A stretch of DNA of 64,000 bases. Source: Aliidongia dinghuensis (GTDB lineage: Bacteria > Pseudomonadota > Alphaproteobacteria > ATCC43930 > CGMCC-115725). Below, piece after piece: positions 45,044 to 52,740 of this stretch. Each line of letters opens with the position of its first letter. The first letter of the stretch is position 1. The position numbers and the translations under genes are program-made. The notes beneath the pieces were generated by a model. It did no database searches. It was not told the origin of the DNA and saw nothing but the letters and a program-made list of their open reading frames with translations. The stretch covers positions 1-64,000 of the forward strand of contig NZ_BMJQ01000005.1 in NCBI RefSeq assembly GCF_014643535.1, given 5' to 3'.

Positions 45044-45814
45044 ATGCGCTTCTCGACCCGTGTGGCCGTCGTCGCCCTCGCGATCGCTGCCGGCCTCTCC
45101 GCCCACGCCTATGCCCAGGTCGTGGGGCCGGCCGAGGTCCGGATGTTCGAGGACACGCCGTCGCTCGAGCAGCTGCGGGCGATCCTCATCCCGGAATCGC
45201 TTCCGGGCACCACGCGCAAGATCGTGATCTCGGGCCACGATGCGCCGGAGCCATCGAGCCCGGTCCATGCGGCGTCGATGCCGACAGGGGCATTGCCCGC
45301 CGCTCCAATGCCCGCCACTCCAATGTCCGCCGCTCCAATGCCCGTCGCCATGCCGACCGCGCTGCCGGCATCGATGCCGACCGCCATGCCGAACGCCGTT
45401 CCCGCGCCGCATCCGATCGTCCGGCACGAGCAGGCCGCTGCTGCGGCACCGCAGGCAGGCCGGGAGACGCCGGGCGCCGTCGGCTTCCGCATCAATTTTG
45501 CCTTCAACTCGGCCGCAATCCCCCGGGCCAACCAGCCCCAGCTCGACCGCATCGTGCAGCTGATGCGCGAGGTTCCGACGCTGGCGCTCACCGTCGAAGG
45601 GCATACCGACGCCGTCGGCAGCGCCGACTACAACCTCGATCTGTCGCGCCAGCGGGCGCTGGCGGTCGCGCGCTATCTCGTCATGCAGGGCGTCGATCCC
45701 GATCGGCTGCAGGCCACGGGCAAAGGCAAGACCGAGCCGCTGACGGCCGATCCCTATGCAGCCGAGAACCGCCGCGTCCAGTTCGTGCGCCGCGATGCCG
45801 GCCGCTCGACCTGA
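45044..45814 (+). CDS. OmpA-family exported protein
   Basis: A 256-residue protein with a signal peptide (MRFSTRVAVVALAIAAGLSA...) and a Pro/Ala/Met-rich repetitive linker coded by 15-bp repeats (AAPMPATPMSAAPMP). It ends in a C-terminal OmpA peptidoglycan-binding domain (FNSAAIPRANQPQLDRIV, LTVEGHTDAVGSADYN, SRQRALAVARYL). There is no beta-barrel, so it is a periplasmic peptidoglycan-associated protein. Start 45044 follows AGGAGG. Divergent from the cyclase across a CRP-like site, so cAMP control is plausible. Confidence 0.87.
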   Translation: MRFSTRVAVVALAIAAGLSAHAYAQVVGPAEVRMFEDTPSLEQLRAILIPESLPGTTRKIVISGHDAPEPSSPVHAASMPTGALPAAPMPATPMSAAPMPVAMPTALPASMPTAMPNAVPAPHPIVRHEQAAAAAPQAGRETPGAVGFRINFAFNSAAIPRANQPQLDRIVQLMREVPTLALTVEGHTDAVGSADYNLDLSRQRALAVARYLVMQGVDPDRLQATGKGKTEPLTADPYAAENRRVQFVRRDAGRST

Positions 45815-45890
45815 TACCGCCACTCCGACGCCGCCACTCCGACGACGCGGGGCTGATCGGCGGAGACGCGGCAACCCCGCCCCGTTGTCG

Positions 45891-45935
45891 GCGTTGGGAG
45901 GATTGGCGTCGGGAGGATTGGCGCCGGGAGGATTG
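45891..45935. repeat. 3 x 15-bp tandem repeat
   Basis: GCGTYGGGAGGATTG is repeated three times with one or two differences in the gap after the OmpA-family gene. Just before it (from about 45819) a 14-bp unit, CCGCCACTCCGACG, occurs twice. No function is evident. Confidence 0.8.
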
Positions 45936-46017
45936 ACGCCCCCTCAGCCGCGCTCATTATGAAGACGGGCGGCGTCATCCGGCCCGCTTTCAAGCTTGTG
46001 GCGTCGAGAGGTGTGCG

Positions 46018-47463
46018 GTGGTCGCACCGGGCTATCGACAGCTTGCTGTGCCGGCCATCGTCCTGGCCACGACCTTCCTTGCCTATCATCTGATCGGCGG
46101 ACCGGCGGTCGTCGCCGACGGTGGCATCAGCGCCGGTGCGCTGGCCGTGATTCGCGACGCGTCCGGCATCGGCGTCTGGCTCGCGCTCGCCTGGCTCGGC
46201 GCGCGCAGCGTCGATCTGCTGCTGCGGCGGCTGGCGCTTGCCGGCCAGCGCCCGGCGCCGCCGCCGCGCTTGCTGAGCGATCTGCTGCGTGGGCTGCTGT
46301 TCGCGCTGGCCGCGATCGCCATCTTCATCTTCGTGTTCGACCAGCCGGCAACGGGCCTGATCGCCACCTCGAGCGTGGTGATCGCCGTGGTCGGCTTTGC
46401 GCTGCGCTACATCATCAGCGATGTCTTCTCCGGCATCGCACTTAACTTCGATCATCCGTACCGCATCGGCGACTGGGTCGAGACCTCGCCGGGTGTCGTC
46501 GGCCGAGTGACTGAGATCACCTGGCGGGCGACCCGGCTGTTGACACGCGACGGTATCGCCATTGTTGCGCCCAACGGCCTGATCGCGACCGGCCGGCTCG
46601 TCAACTACAGCGAGCCGGAGCCGACTTTCCGCACGAGCATCAAGCTGTCGCTCGATGGTGCTGTGCCGAGCGAGCGAGCAAAGCGCCTGCTGCTCGCCGG
46701 TGCCATGGCCGCGACGCGTGCCTATCCGGACCTGCGGCCGGACGTGCTGGTCCAGGATTGCGGCGACGACGGCATCCATTACGTCGTCCGCTTCTGGGTC
46801 CCGAACTATGGTGAGGAAAACACCTGTCGCGATGTCGTCATGTCCGAGGTGCTGCGTGGGCTCCGTCGCGGCGGCGTCGTGCTCGCCATGCCGAAGCGCG
46901 CGATCGCCCTGTCGCGGGACGGCCGGGCCGATACGCGGCGGCGCACCGCGCTCGAGACCCTGGTCGCCGAGACCGAGCTGTTCCAGGCGTTCGAGCCGGA
47001 GGAGCAGGCGGTCCTGGCCGGACGGCTGCGTGAGCGGCGCGTCGAGCGGGGCACCGTCGTCGTCCGCGAGGGCGAGCCGGGCGGCTCGCTGTTCCTGGTC
47101 GCGGAAGGGGCGCTCGACGTCAGGCTGCATGTCTTGAACGGCAACGAGACGACGGTCGACCGGATGGTGCCGGGCGATCTGTTCGGCGAGATCTCGCTCC
47201 TGACCGGGGCGCCCAGGACCGCGTCGGTCGTGGCGATGACGGACGCGGTGCTCTACGAGATGTGCAAGGACGATATCCATCCGCTGCTGCAGCAGCGCCC
47301 TGAGCTGGGCGAGCCGCTCGCGGCCCTGATGGCCGAGCGGCAGCAGCACAATCTCAATCGGATGCAGGCGCTCGAGCAGGCGGCGAACGGAGCCGCGGCG
47401 CCGAGCTCGGAGGACCTGCTGCGCCGCCTGCGCAGTTTCTTCGGCCTGACGGCGCGGAGCTGA
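46018..47463 (+). CDS. MscS-type mechanosensitive channel with cyclic-nucleotide-binding domain
   Basis: The 481-residue protein has four hydrophobic N-terminal helices (about 10-130). The MscS pore/beta domain follows (GFALRYIISDVFSGIALNFD, YRIGDWVE, TRLLTRDGIAIVAPNG). A C-terminal cNMP-binding domain (about 325-450) has an intact phosphate-binding cassette, FGEISLLTGAPRTASV. This is the bCNG architecture: a channel gated or modulated by cAMP. It lies beside a cyclase and a Crp-type regulator. Start is GTG 46018 after GAGAGG. Confidence 0.87.
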   Translation: MVAPGYRQLAVPAIVLATTFLAYHLIGGPAVVADGGISAGALAVIRDASGIGVWLALAWLGARSVDLLLRRLALAGQRPAPPPRLLSDLLRGLLFALAAIAIFIFVFDQPATGLIATSSVVIAVVGFALRYIISDVFSGIALNFDHPYRIGDWVETSPGVVGRVTEITWRATRLLTRDGIAIVAPNGLIATGRLVNYSEPEPTFRTSIKLSLDGAVPSERAKRLLLAGAMAATRAYPDLRPDVLVQDCGDDGIHYVVRFWVPNYGEENTCRDVVMSEVLRGLRRGGVVLAMPKRAIALSRDGRADTRRRTALETLVAETELFQAFEPEEQAVLAGRLRERRVERGTVVVREGEPGGSLFLVAEGALDVRLHVLNGNETTVDRMVPGDLFGEISLLTGAPRTASVVAMTDAVLYEMCKDDIHPLLQQRPELGEPLAALMAERQQHNLNRMQALEQAANGAAAPSSEDLLRRLRSFFGLTARS

Positions 47464-47476
47464 GCCGCGCGGCGGG

Positions 47477-48151
47477 TCAGTGGCCCTGCTGCTGGACGAT
47501 CGGCGTCAAGGACCGGCGCGGGCCGGCGATCGTCAGGACCTGCTGCTGCGCGGTCGCGTTGGGACCGGCGATCACGGTATTGCCGCCGCCGTTCGTAATC
47601 GTGGTGCCGCCGTGGCGCGGGCGCGTGCCGGCGGATGACGATGCCAAGCCCGGTCCGCTCGTCGGCTGAGCGGTGGTGGCCAGCGTCACGATCTGGTGCT
47701 GGCCGACGACGCCCGGCGGCTGGCCGGCAACCTGCTGCTGCACGACATTGCCTGTGCCGAAGTCGACGCTGACCGGGCCGCCGGCGCTGTTGAAGATATA
47801 GGGCGTGTTGTCGATCACGACCGGAACGTCGTTCGCCACCGGCGCGCGGCTGGCGGCGAGGGGCTGGCCGCCGATGAAGCCCTCTAGGAAGCCGCCGTCG
47901 CCGCGGATCTGCGAGACGAGCTGCTGGTTCGTCGCCTGCCGGCTTGCCGCGGAACCGACATTGGGCGGGCCCGCCGGCGAGATGCCCGGGGTAACGTGGG
48001 TGAACGGGAAGCCCGGCGGCGTCAGCACCGGCACATTGGCCGAATTCAGCACCTCCGGGTCGATGACGACGCCGCCGGCCTCCTGGGCCGCAGCGGGCAG
48101 GCGCAGCAGCGCCAGGAGGACGAAGGCCGAAAGCCGGGCCGGATGCCACAT
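47477..48151 (-). CDS. exported Gly/Gln-rich protein of unknown function
   Basis: A 224-residue protein with a signal peptide (MWHPARLSAFVLLALLRLPA) and no cysteines in the mature part. The C-terminal segment contains TTITNGGGNTVIAGPNATA followed by QQQVLTI. This resembles one repeat unit of the 35-residue-repeat protein at 49531-50142. The middle has several VVQQQVAGQPPG-type Gln-rich stretches. No family recognised. Start 48151 follows GAGGAG. Likely part of a group of small secreted proteins. Confidence 0.6.
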   Translation of the reverse strand: MWHPARLSAFVLLALLRLPAAAQEAGGVVIDPEVLNSANVPVLTPPGFPFTHVTPGISPAGPPNVGSAASRQATNQQLVSQIRGDGGFLEGFIGGQPLAASRAPVANDVPVVIDNTPYIFNSAGGPVSVDFGTGNVVQQQVAGQPPGVVGQHQIVTLATTAQPTSGPGLASSSAGTRPRHGGTTITNGGGNTVIAGPNATAQQQVLTIAGPRRSLTPIVQQQGH

Positions 48152-48204
48152 GACGGGTCTCCTCAAGCGATTGTGAAAGCGCGCGCCGGGCGGGGCGCGG
48201 GCGG

Positions 48205-48420
48205 TCAATGCAGGCTCACCGGCGAGAGGTCATGCTGCCGCACCGCGGCCAGCGCTGAGTCCCGGTCAGCGAAGAGCGAGAGCGGCGTGCCGTCCGCGGC
48301 ATGCACCGCATAGGCCGCGATGCCGCGAACCCGGACCGGCTTGATGTAGGCGACATACTCCATGCCCAGGGCCGCGAAGTTCCTGACAGCGACCCCTTCG
48401 AGCTTGCTCACGCCGTACAT
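48205..48420 (-). CDS. DUF1150-family small protein
   Basis: A 71-residue protein matching DUF1150: LGMEYVAYIKPV, GIAAYAVHAADGTPLSLFAD, and the terminal ALAAVRQHDLSPVSLH. The family is largely alphaproteobacterial and often found near small heat-shock proteins; function unknown. No signal peptide, so it is cytosolic, unlike its neighbours. Confidence 0.75.
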   Translation of the reverse strand: MYGVSKLEGVAVRNFAALGMEYVAYIKPVRVRGIAAYAVHAADGTPLSLFADRDSALAAVRQHDLSPVSLH

Positions 48421-48534
48421 GGCTTCCTCCGTTGTTGGAACACCGGGATCGGCGTTCGTGAAAGAAGCTTAGGAGGGCGGCCGATTCGAGGCTGTGAGAC
48501 GCACCACAAAATGCCCAAGGTTTCGCGCACGATC

Positions 48535-48873
48535 CTAGAAGGTATGGCCAGGGACAGGACCGGGCAGCCGCGGCTGCGGGCTCGAGGCATCATCGTCATC
48601 CGCGTCGTCGGGATTGTCAGCGGACTTATCGTCCTGCGGCTCGACGATCGGCGCGCGATTGTTGCACCCGGCTGAGCCGCGTCCCGGCCGACAGACGGGC
48701 CCGCCTTGTGCGCATACCGTCCTGCCATTGACCGTCTGGCAGCTCAGGGAGCCTGGGCCGGCGCAGACCATATTGTCGCCGACGGTCCGGCAGGTCAGCG
48801 ACTGGGCCTGGCCCGCCCGCACAGCGACGACAGCGGCGGCGGCCAGGATCGAGAGAACGAGGAAACGGGACAT
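48535..48873 (-). CDS. small exported cysteine-rich protein
   Basis: A 112-residue protein with a signal peptide (MSRFLVLSILAAAAVVAVRA). A duplicated Cys motif (SLTCRTVGDNMVCAG and SLSCQTVNGRTVCAQ) and two more cysteines give six in all, consistent with three disulfides. The tail is acidic (DDADDDD). Start 48873 follows GGAGGTG. No family recognised. Its position among secreted repeat proteins suggests an extracellular role. Confidence 0.55.
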   Translation of the reverse strand: MSRFLVLSILAAAAVVAVRAGQAQSLTCRTVGDNMVCAGPGSLSCQTVNGRTVCAQGGPVCRPGRGSAGCNNRAPIVEPQDDKSADNPDDADDDDASSPQPRLPGPVPGHTF

Positions 48874-48979
48874 CGGCACCTCCGGCCCGCGAACGAGGGC
48901 AACGGCAAAAGGCCGATCGAGCGGCTCTGGGTGGGAAGCCGGTCGATCGGCGCGTCGGAAGGGGCTTGCGCTTCGGGCG

Positions 48980-49435
48980 CTAATGGACGCCCACATGCTG
49001 GACGACGGTGCTGCTTCTGCCGACCGCCTGGCCGATCGACCGTCCGAAACGGACATTGGCGAGCGAGCCCTGCGCGGCCGTGACGTCGATGTTCTGCGCC
49101 GCCACGCTGTTCTGGCCGAGCGCCAGGGCGACACCGGCGCCGATGCCGATCCCGACCAGCGGGTGGCATCCTGGCGGCACTGAAGCGGTGCTCGAACGCT
49201 GTTGCACCACCTGACTGCCCGCACCGAACGCGGTCGTGGTCGCGGTCGCGACCTGGGTGTCCGACAGGGCGCAGCCAGGGCCTCCCGCGGGAAAGGCCGG
49301 GAGCGGGGCACGGTTGGCGAACTGGCCGCTGGCACCCCCAAGGTAATGAGGTTGCACCCCGCCGGTCTGTTGCGCGACTGCCGGCGTTGCCAGCAGGGCA
49401 CAAGCGGCGAGGGCGGAGAACAATCGCAACATCAT
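48980..49435 (-). CDS. small exported protein of unknown function
   Basis: A 151-residue protein with a signal peptide ending near AVA-QQT. It has a Gly/Ala-rich body, an AFGAGSQVVQQRSS motif like the end of the 35-residue-repeat protein, and a hydrophobic glycine segment (LVGIGIGAGVALALG). The C-terminus has alternating polar residues (SVAAQNIDVTAAQGSLANV). No family recognised; candidate minor component or anchor of a surface structure. Confidence 0.55.
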   Translation of the reverse strand: MMLRLFSALAACALLATPAVAQQTGGVQPHYLGGASGQFANRAPLPAFPAGGPGCALSDTQVATATTTAFGAGSQVVQQRSSTASVPPGCHPLVGIGIGAGVALALGQNSVAAQNIDVTAAQGSLANVRFGRSIGQAVGRSSTVVQHVGVH

Positions 49436-49530
49436 CTGCTTCCTTCATCAGGAATGCCCGCGTGGAGCCGCGGGCGGAGGGGCGTCGCGCTCGCCCGCTT
49501 TGATCGGGCGAGCGCGATCCGGGACCGGCC

Positions 49531-50142
49531 TCAGTCGCTGGTGACGGTCTGCTGGACGACCTGCGAGCCTCGGCCGCTGGCGATGGCCCGGTTGTTGCCG
49601 CCGTTCACGATGTTGGCGCTGTGGTTGATGGCGACGCCACCCAAGGTCAGCGTGTCCTGCTGCACCGCCGAGTCCCGACCGGTCGCGGCTGCGAAGTTAC
49701 GGCCGCCGTTCGTGACCGCCCGGCTGTGGTCCTGGGCAAAGCCGCCGACCGTGGTCGAGCTCTGCTCGGCGAAGCTGTCGACGCCGCGGGCGATGACAAC
49801 ATTGCGGCCGCCGTTGGTGATCGCCGCGCTGCGATTGATCGCGACACCGCCGACCGTGCTGTTATCTTGCAGCGCCGTGCTGTTCCGGCCACGGGCGATC
49901 GCGCGATTGTTGCCGCCGTTGGTGAGGGCGAAGCTGTGGTTCACCGCCTGGCCACCGAGCGTTGCGTTGCTCTGCAGCGTGCTGGCGAAGGCACCGGGCG
50001 CGGCTGCGAAATTATTGCCGCCGTTGGTGTGGACCGTGCTGTGGTTGATCGCATCGGCATGGGCGACGGAGACGAGGGAGCCGCTGGCCGCGACGAAGGC
50101 GATGGCGGCGAAACCCGAGAAGAGCGAACGCTTGAGTGACAT
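49531..50142 (-). CDS. exported protein made of five 35-residue repeats (curli-like candidate)
   Basis: A 203-residue protein: signal peptide (MSLKRSLFSGFAAIAFVAAS...), then five head-to-tail units of 35 residues (the last 33). The unit is roughly A-I-N-H-S-x4-T-N-G-G-N-N-x-A-I-A-x-G-x2-S-x3-Q-x4-T-x-G-G. The regularly spaced Ser, Asn-Gly-Gly and Gln recall curlin and beta-solenoid repeats, though the period is longer than the roughly 22 of CsgA. A CsgG-like lipoprotein is encoded 8 kb away. Likely a secreted beta-helical or amyloid-type protein; this is inference. Start 50142 follows AAGGGAA. Confidence 0.65.
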   Translation of the reverse strand: MSLKRSLFSGFAAIAFVAASGSLVSVAHADAINHSTVHTNGGNNFAAAPGAFASTLQSNATLGGQAVNHSFALTNGGNNRAIARGRNSTALQDNSTVGGVAINRSAAITNGGRNVVIARGVDSFAEQSSTTVGGFAQDHSRAVTNGGRNFAAATGRDSAVQQDTLTLGGVAINHSANIVNGGNNRAIASGRGSQVVQQTVTSD

Positions 50143-50402
50143 GGCTGTGTTCCCTTGCTGGCTGCTCACCGGAGAACCATTTCCCGGTGCATCTCGCTGA
50201 CAGCCAGACCCTACCCGAGGCCACATCCGCGCTCTGTGAGCCAGCCAACACTCGGCCGCAGTTTCCTTGGGCAGCGTCCGATGCGGCTTCTAGTGCACTG
50301 ACTCACACAGAAGGTGCAGGGAGGCGGCTGAGCTTGTCGAGGATGGTTTCGGCAGGCCGGCCGCTACGGGCTCTGCTGCGGGCGCGCAGAAGGCCAAAAG
50401 CA

Positions 50403-50996
50403 TCAATCGTCCAGTCCCTTCCCATCGAGAATTTGCTGACGGCATTTTTCAATCCTTGATTCTCGAGTCTTGGATTGTTTTGGTGCTGAAAAGTAAAGGA
50501 TATACGCTCTTTGTCGTCCAGGCGTCAGCGCCTCAAAGGCGGTTTTCAAGGCAGGGGTATCGTCTAATTTATTTTGAAATTCTTCCGGAACCGTAAATTC
50601 CGCGGTCTTTTTCTTATTCACTTTCAATCCAGCTTTTTCCACTTCGATGGCGTCGTGAATATAGGTTTTCAAGACGGTTTCCATCTCGACGATTTCTCGA
50701 ACGCTGGTGAACCGAATCTGGCGTCCCGCCTGCACATTCTCGGTTTGTCTGATCAGAATCCCCTCGGGATCCTTCAGCAAAGCACCTTTGACAAACAGAA
50801 TTGCACAGTATTCTTTAAACCCATGTATCAAAACTATATTTTTATCTCCGAGCGTGTAACAGGGGACGCCCCATTTCAGCTCCTCCGTCAGTTCACAGTC
50901 GAGAACAATCGCTCTCAATTTATCAAATTCGGCACGCCATTTTTTGACATTACTTAGATAAGCATCGACTTTTGGATTCATTTCGCTCTTTACCAT
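50403..50996 (-). CDS. YdeI/OmpD-associated-family protein (DUF1801 + OmdA)
   Basis: A 197-residue protein with an N-terminal DUF1801-like domain (ELTEELKWGVPCYTLGDKNI, VKGALLKDPEG) and the C-terminal YdeI/OmdA region (FTVPEEFQNKLDDTPALKTA, then FEALTPGRQRAYILYFSAPK). Function is not established, though YdeI is linked to stress and peptide resistance in enterobacteria. Base composition is clearly more AT-rich than its neighbours, with AAA/GAA/ATT codons, suggesting recent transfer. ATG at 50981 is an alternative start. The 260-bp gap before 50403 holds nothing recognised. Confidence 0.8.
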   Translation of the reverse strand: MVKSEMNPKVDAYLSNVKKWRAEFDKLRAIVLDCELTEELKWGVPCYTLGDKNIVLIHGFKEYCAILFVKGALLKDPEGILIRQTENVQAGRQIRFTSVREIVEMETVLKTYIHDAIEVEKAGLKVNKKKTAEFTVPEEFQNKLDDTPALKTAFEALTPGRQRAYILYFSAPKQSKTRESRIEKCRQQILDGKGLDD

Positions 50997-51103
50997 GGCG
51001 GACCTGTCAGCCGATTTGCGCGCTATGGGCGAGTATGCGTCCTAATTCGGTTCCGGCCCACCAACCTATAACCCGTTAGGTGATTTTTCCGGCGCGAGGC
51101 GGA

Positions 51104-51150
51104 CCGGGCGTGAAGATCCCCATAGGATTTCACGGGATCTTCACGCCCGG
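51104..51150. repeat. 17-bp perfect inverted repeat
   Basis: CCGGGCGTGAAGATCCC (51104-51120) and its exact complement (51134-51150) flank a 13-bp loop. It lies between divergent genes, so a terminator role is unlikely; a mobile palindromic element or regulator site is possible. Confidence 0.7.
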
Positions 51151-51262
51151 GCGCCGAACGCCATCTCGCATTTTCATGGGGCGTTTCCGGATAATCGGGG
51201 GATGAGCGAAGCTTGGCAGAGAGCGTCGCTTTTCGAGTGGGCCGCGATCCGAGCGAACGACC

Positions 51263-51577
51263 ATGCAGACGTCCCTGGGACGGCAAAAGGCGCAGGACGC
51301 CGCGACGTTGAGGGCTTCGCGGCGGGCCCTTGGCGGCTTTGTCCTCAAGCTTATGCTTTATGCCGTCTTCGCGGTGCCGGCTGCGGTCGGCAGCGGCCAT
51401 CCGTTGGTGCGGTACGTCAATAATCTGGGCGCTATCTGCGTCTTCGCCGCTGTGCTGTGCGGGTTCCTGGCCCTGCTGCAGCGGCAGCGGCCCGGCGACC
51501 GGGCGCTCAACCAATGGGACGAGGCACTGGGCTTCGCCGGGATCTTTTTCCTGCTGCGCGGTATCGCACTCGGCTGA
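51263..51577 (+). CDS. small integral membrane protein
   Basis: A 104-residue protein with a basic N-terminus and two or three hydrophobic helices: FVLKLMLYAVFAVPAAVG, NNLGAICVFAAVLCGFLALL and LGFAGIFFLLRGIALG. No family recognised. It lies 41 bp upstream of the hydrolase gene and may share its transcript. Confidence 0.5.
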   Translation: MQTSLGRQKAQDAATLRASRRALGGFVLKLMLYAVFAVPAAVGSGHPLVRYVNNLGAICVFAAVLCGFLALLQRQRPGDRALNQWDEALGFAGIFFLLRGIALG

Positions 51578-51618
51578 TGCGAGCGTTCGATCGGCGCGGC
51601 AGGTGTTGAGAGGCGATC

Positions 51619-52632
51619 ATGGCGACGATCCTATGGCGACGGACGCTGAGCGCGCTGACAGCCATCGCGCTCGCTCTGCCGATGGCCGCGGAAGCGGTCG
51701 TGCCCTATCCGACCGGTGCCGTCGCCCCGTTGCAGGTCGATGCACTGCCGAGCGGCTTCGTGGCCTCGAACGTCCGTGTCGGGGAGGTCGGTCTCCACAT
51801 CGTGCGCGGCGGCTACGGCGCGCGCACGGTGCTGTTGCTCCATGACTGGCCGGAGACCTGGTACGCGTGGCGCAAGGTGCTGCCGGCGCTTGCGGCGCGG
51901 GAGACGGTCGTCGCCCCCGACCTGCGCGGCCTCGGCGGTTCGACCGTGCCGGCAAACGGCTACGATGCGCTGACCCTGGCGCGCGACATCCACGGCTTGC
52001 GCAGCCAGCTTGGCCTCGGCCCTGTCCTCGTCGTCGGCCAGGGCATTGGCGGCACGGTCGCCTATGCCTATGCGCGCCTCTATCCCGACGAGGTGCGGGC
52101 GGCTGTCCTGCTCGACACGCCGCTGCCTGGCCTCGGCCCGTGGCCGGACATCCGGAGCGCGCCCAACAGCTGGATGATGGGGTTCAACGCGGATACCGAT
52201 CTGGCTGAGGCCCTGGTCCAAGGGCGCGAGGATGTTTTCCTGCAAGGGGTGTTCAGCCGCACCGCGGTCGTGCCGCAGGCGATCACGGACGACGATCGGG
52301 CGGTCTATCTGCGCAGCTATCGCCTGCCGGCCCATTTGAAGGCCGGTTTCGAGCTCTATCGCGCCCTGCCTGCGGCCGAGGCGTTCGACCGGCAGCATAC
52401 GGAGGCCTTCGCGCCGCCGATCCTGCTTGTCGGCGGCGACCGGGGGCTCGGTCCCTATGAGGAGAAAATTGCGGCGGATCTGGCTGCCCATGGCGTGCAA
52501 CGCCTGCAGACCGCCGTCATCCCGGACTGCGGCCATTGGATTGCCGAGGAACAGCCGGCGCGCCTTATCAGCCTGCTGGCATCGCCCTTCCTCGACCAAG
52601 ATCCCGGCCCGAACGACGCACCGACGCAATAG
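51619..52632 (+). CDS. exported alpha/beta hydrolase (epoxide-hydrolase-like) with altered nucleophile
   Basis: A 337-residue protein with a signal peptide (cleavage near AEA-VVP) and an epoxide hydrolase-type alpha/beta fold. It has the HDWPETWYAW oxyanion loop, APDLRGLGGS, and the catalytic histidine in IPDCGHWIAEEQP. The nucleophile elbow reads VGQGIGG, where active members have G-[D/S]-x-G, so the nucleophile position is Gln. It may be catalytically dead, use another residue, or have a binding role. Start 51619 lies in a GAGAGGCGATC context. Confidence 0.8.
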   Translation: MATILWRRTLSALTAIALALPMAAEAVVPYPTGAVAPLQVDALPSGFVASNVRVGEVGLHIVRGGYGARTVLLLHDWPETWYAWRKVLPALAARETVVAPDLRGLGGSTVPANGYDALTLARDIHGLRSQLGLGPVLVVGQGIGGTVAYAYARLYPDEVRAAVLLDTPLPGLGPWPDIRSAPNSWMMGFNADTDLAEALVQGREDVFLQGVFSRTAVVPQAITDDDRAVYLRSYRLPAHLKAGFELYRALPAAEAFDRQHTEAFAPPILLVGGDRGLGPYEEKIAADLAAHGVQRLQTAVIPDCGHWIAEEQPARLISLLASPFLDQDPGPNDAPTQ

Positions 52633-52740
52633 CGCGGCCGCTTCGGGTATCCGGAACCTGTCCCGCCGGCGCCCGAGCGGCTATCGTGCGGTCGGTATCG
52701 CGCGTCGATGCCGCGGGCGGTCAGCGAAGAAGGAAAGATC

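Noticed and set aside
49531..50142. CRISPR-like array because of regular repeats
   Set aside because: The about 105-bp periodicity encodes an in-frame 35-residue protein repeat with a signal peptide; there are no short identical repeats with unique spacers.
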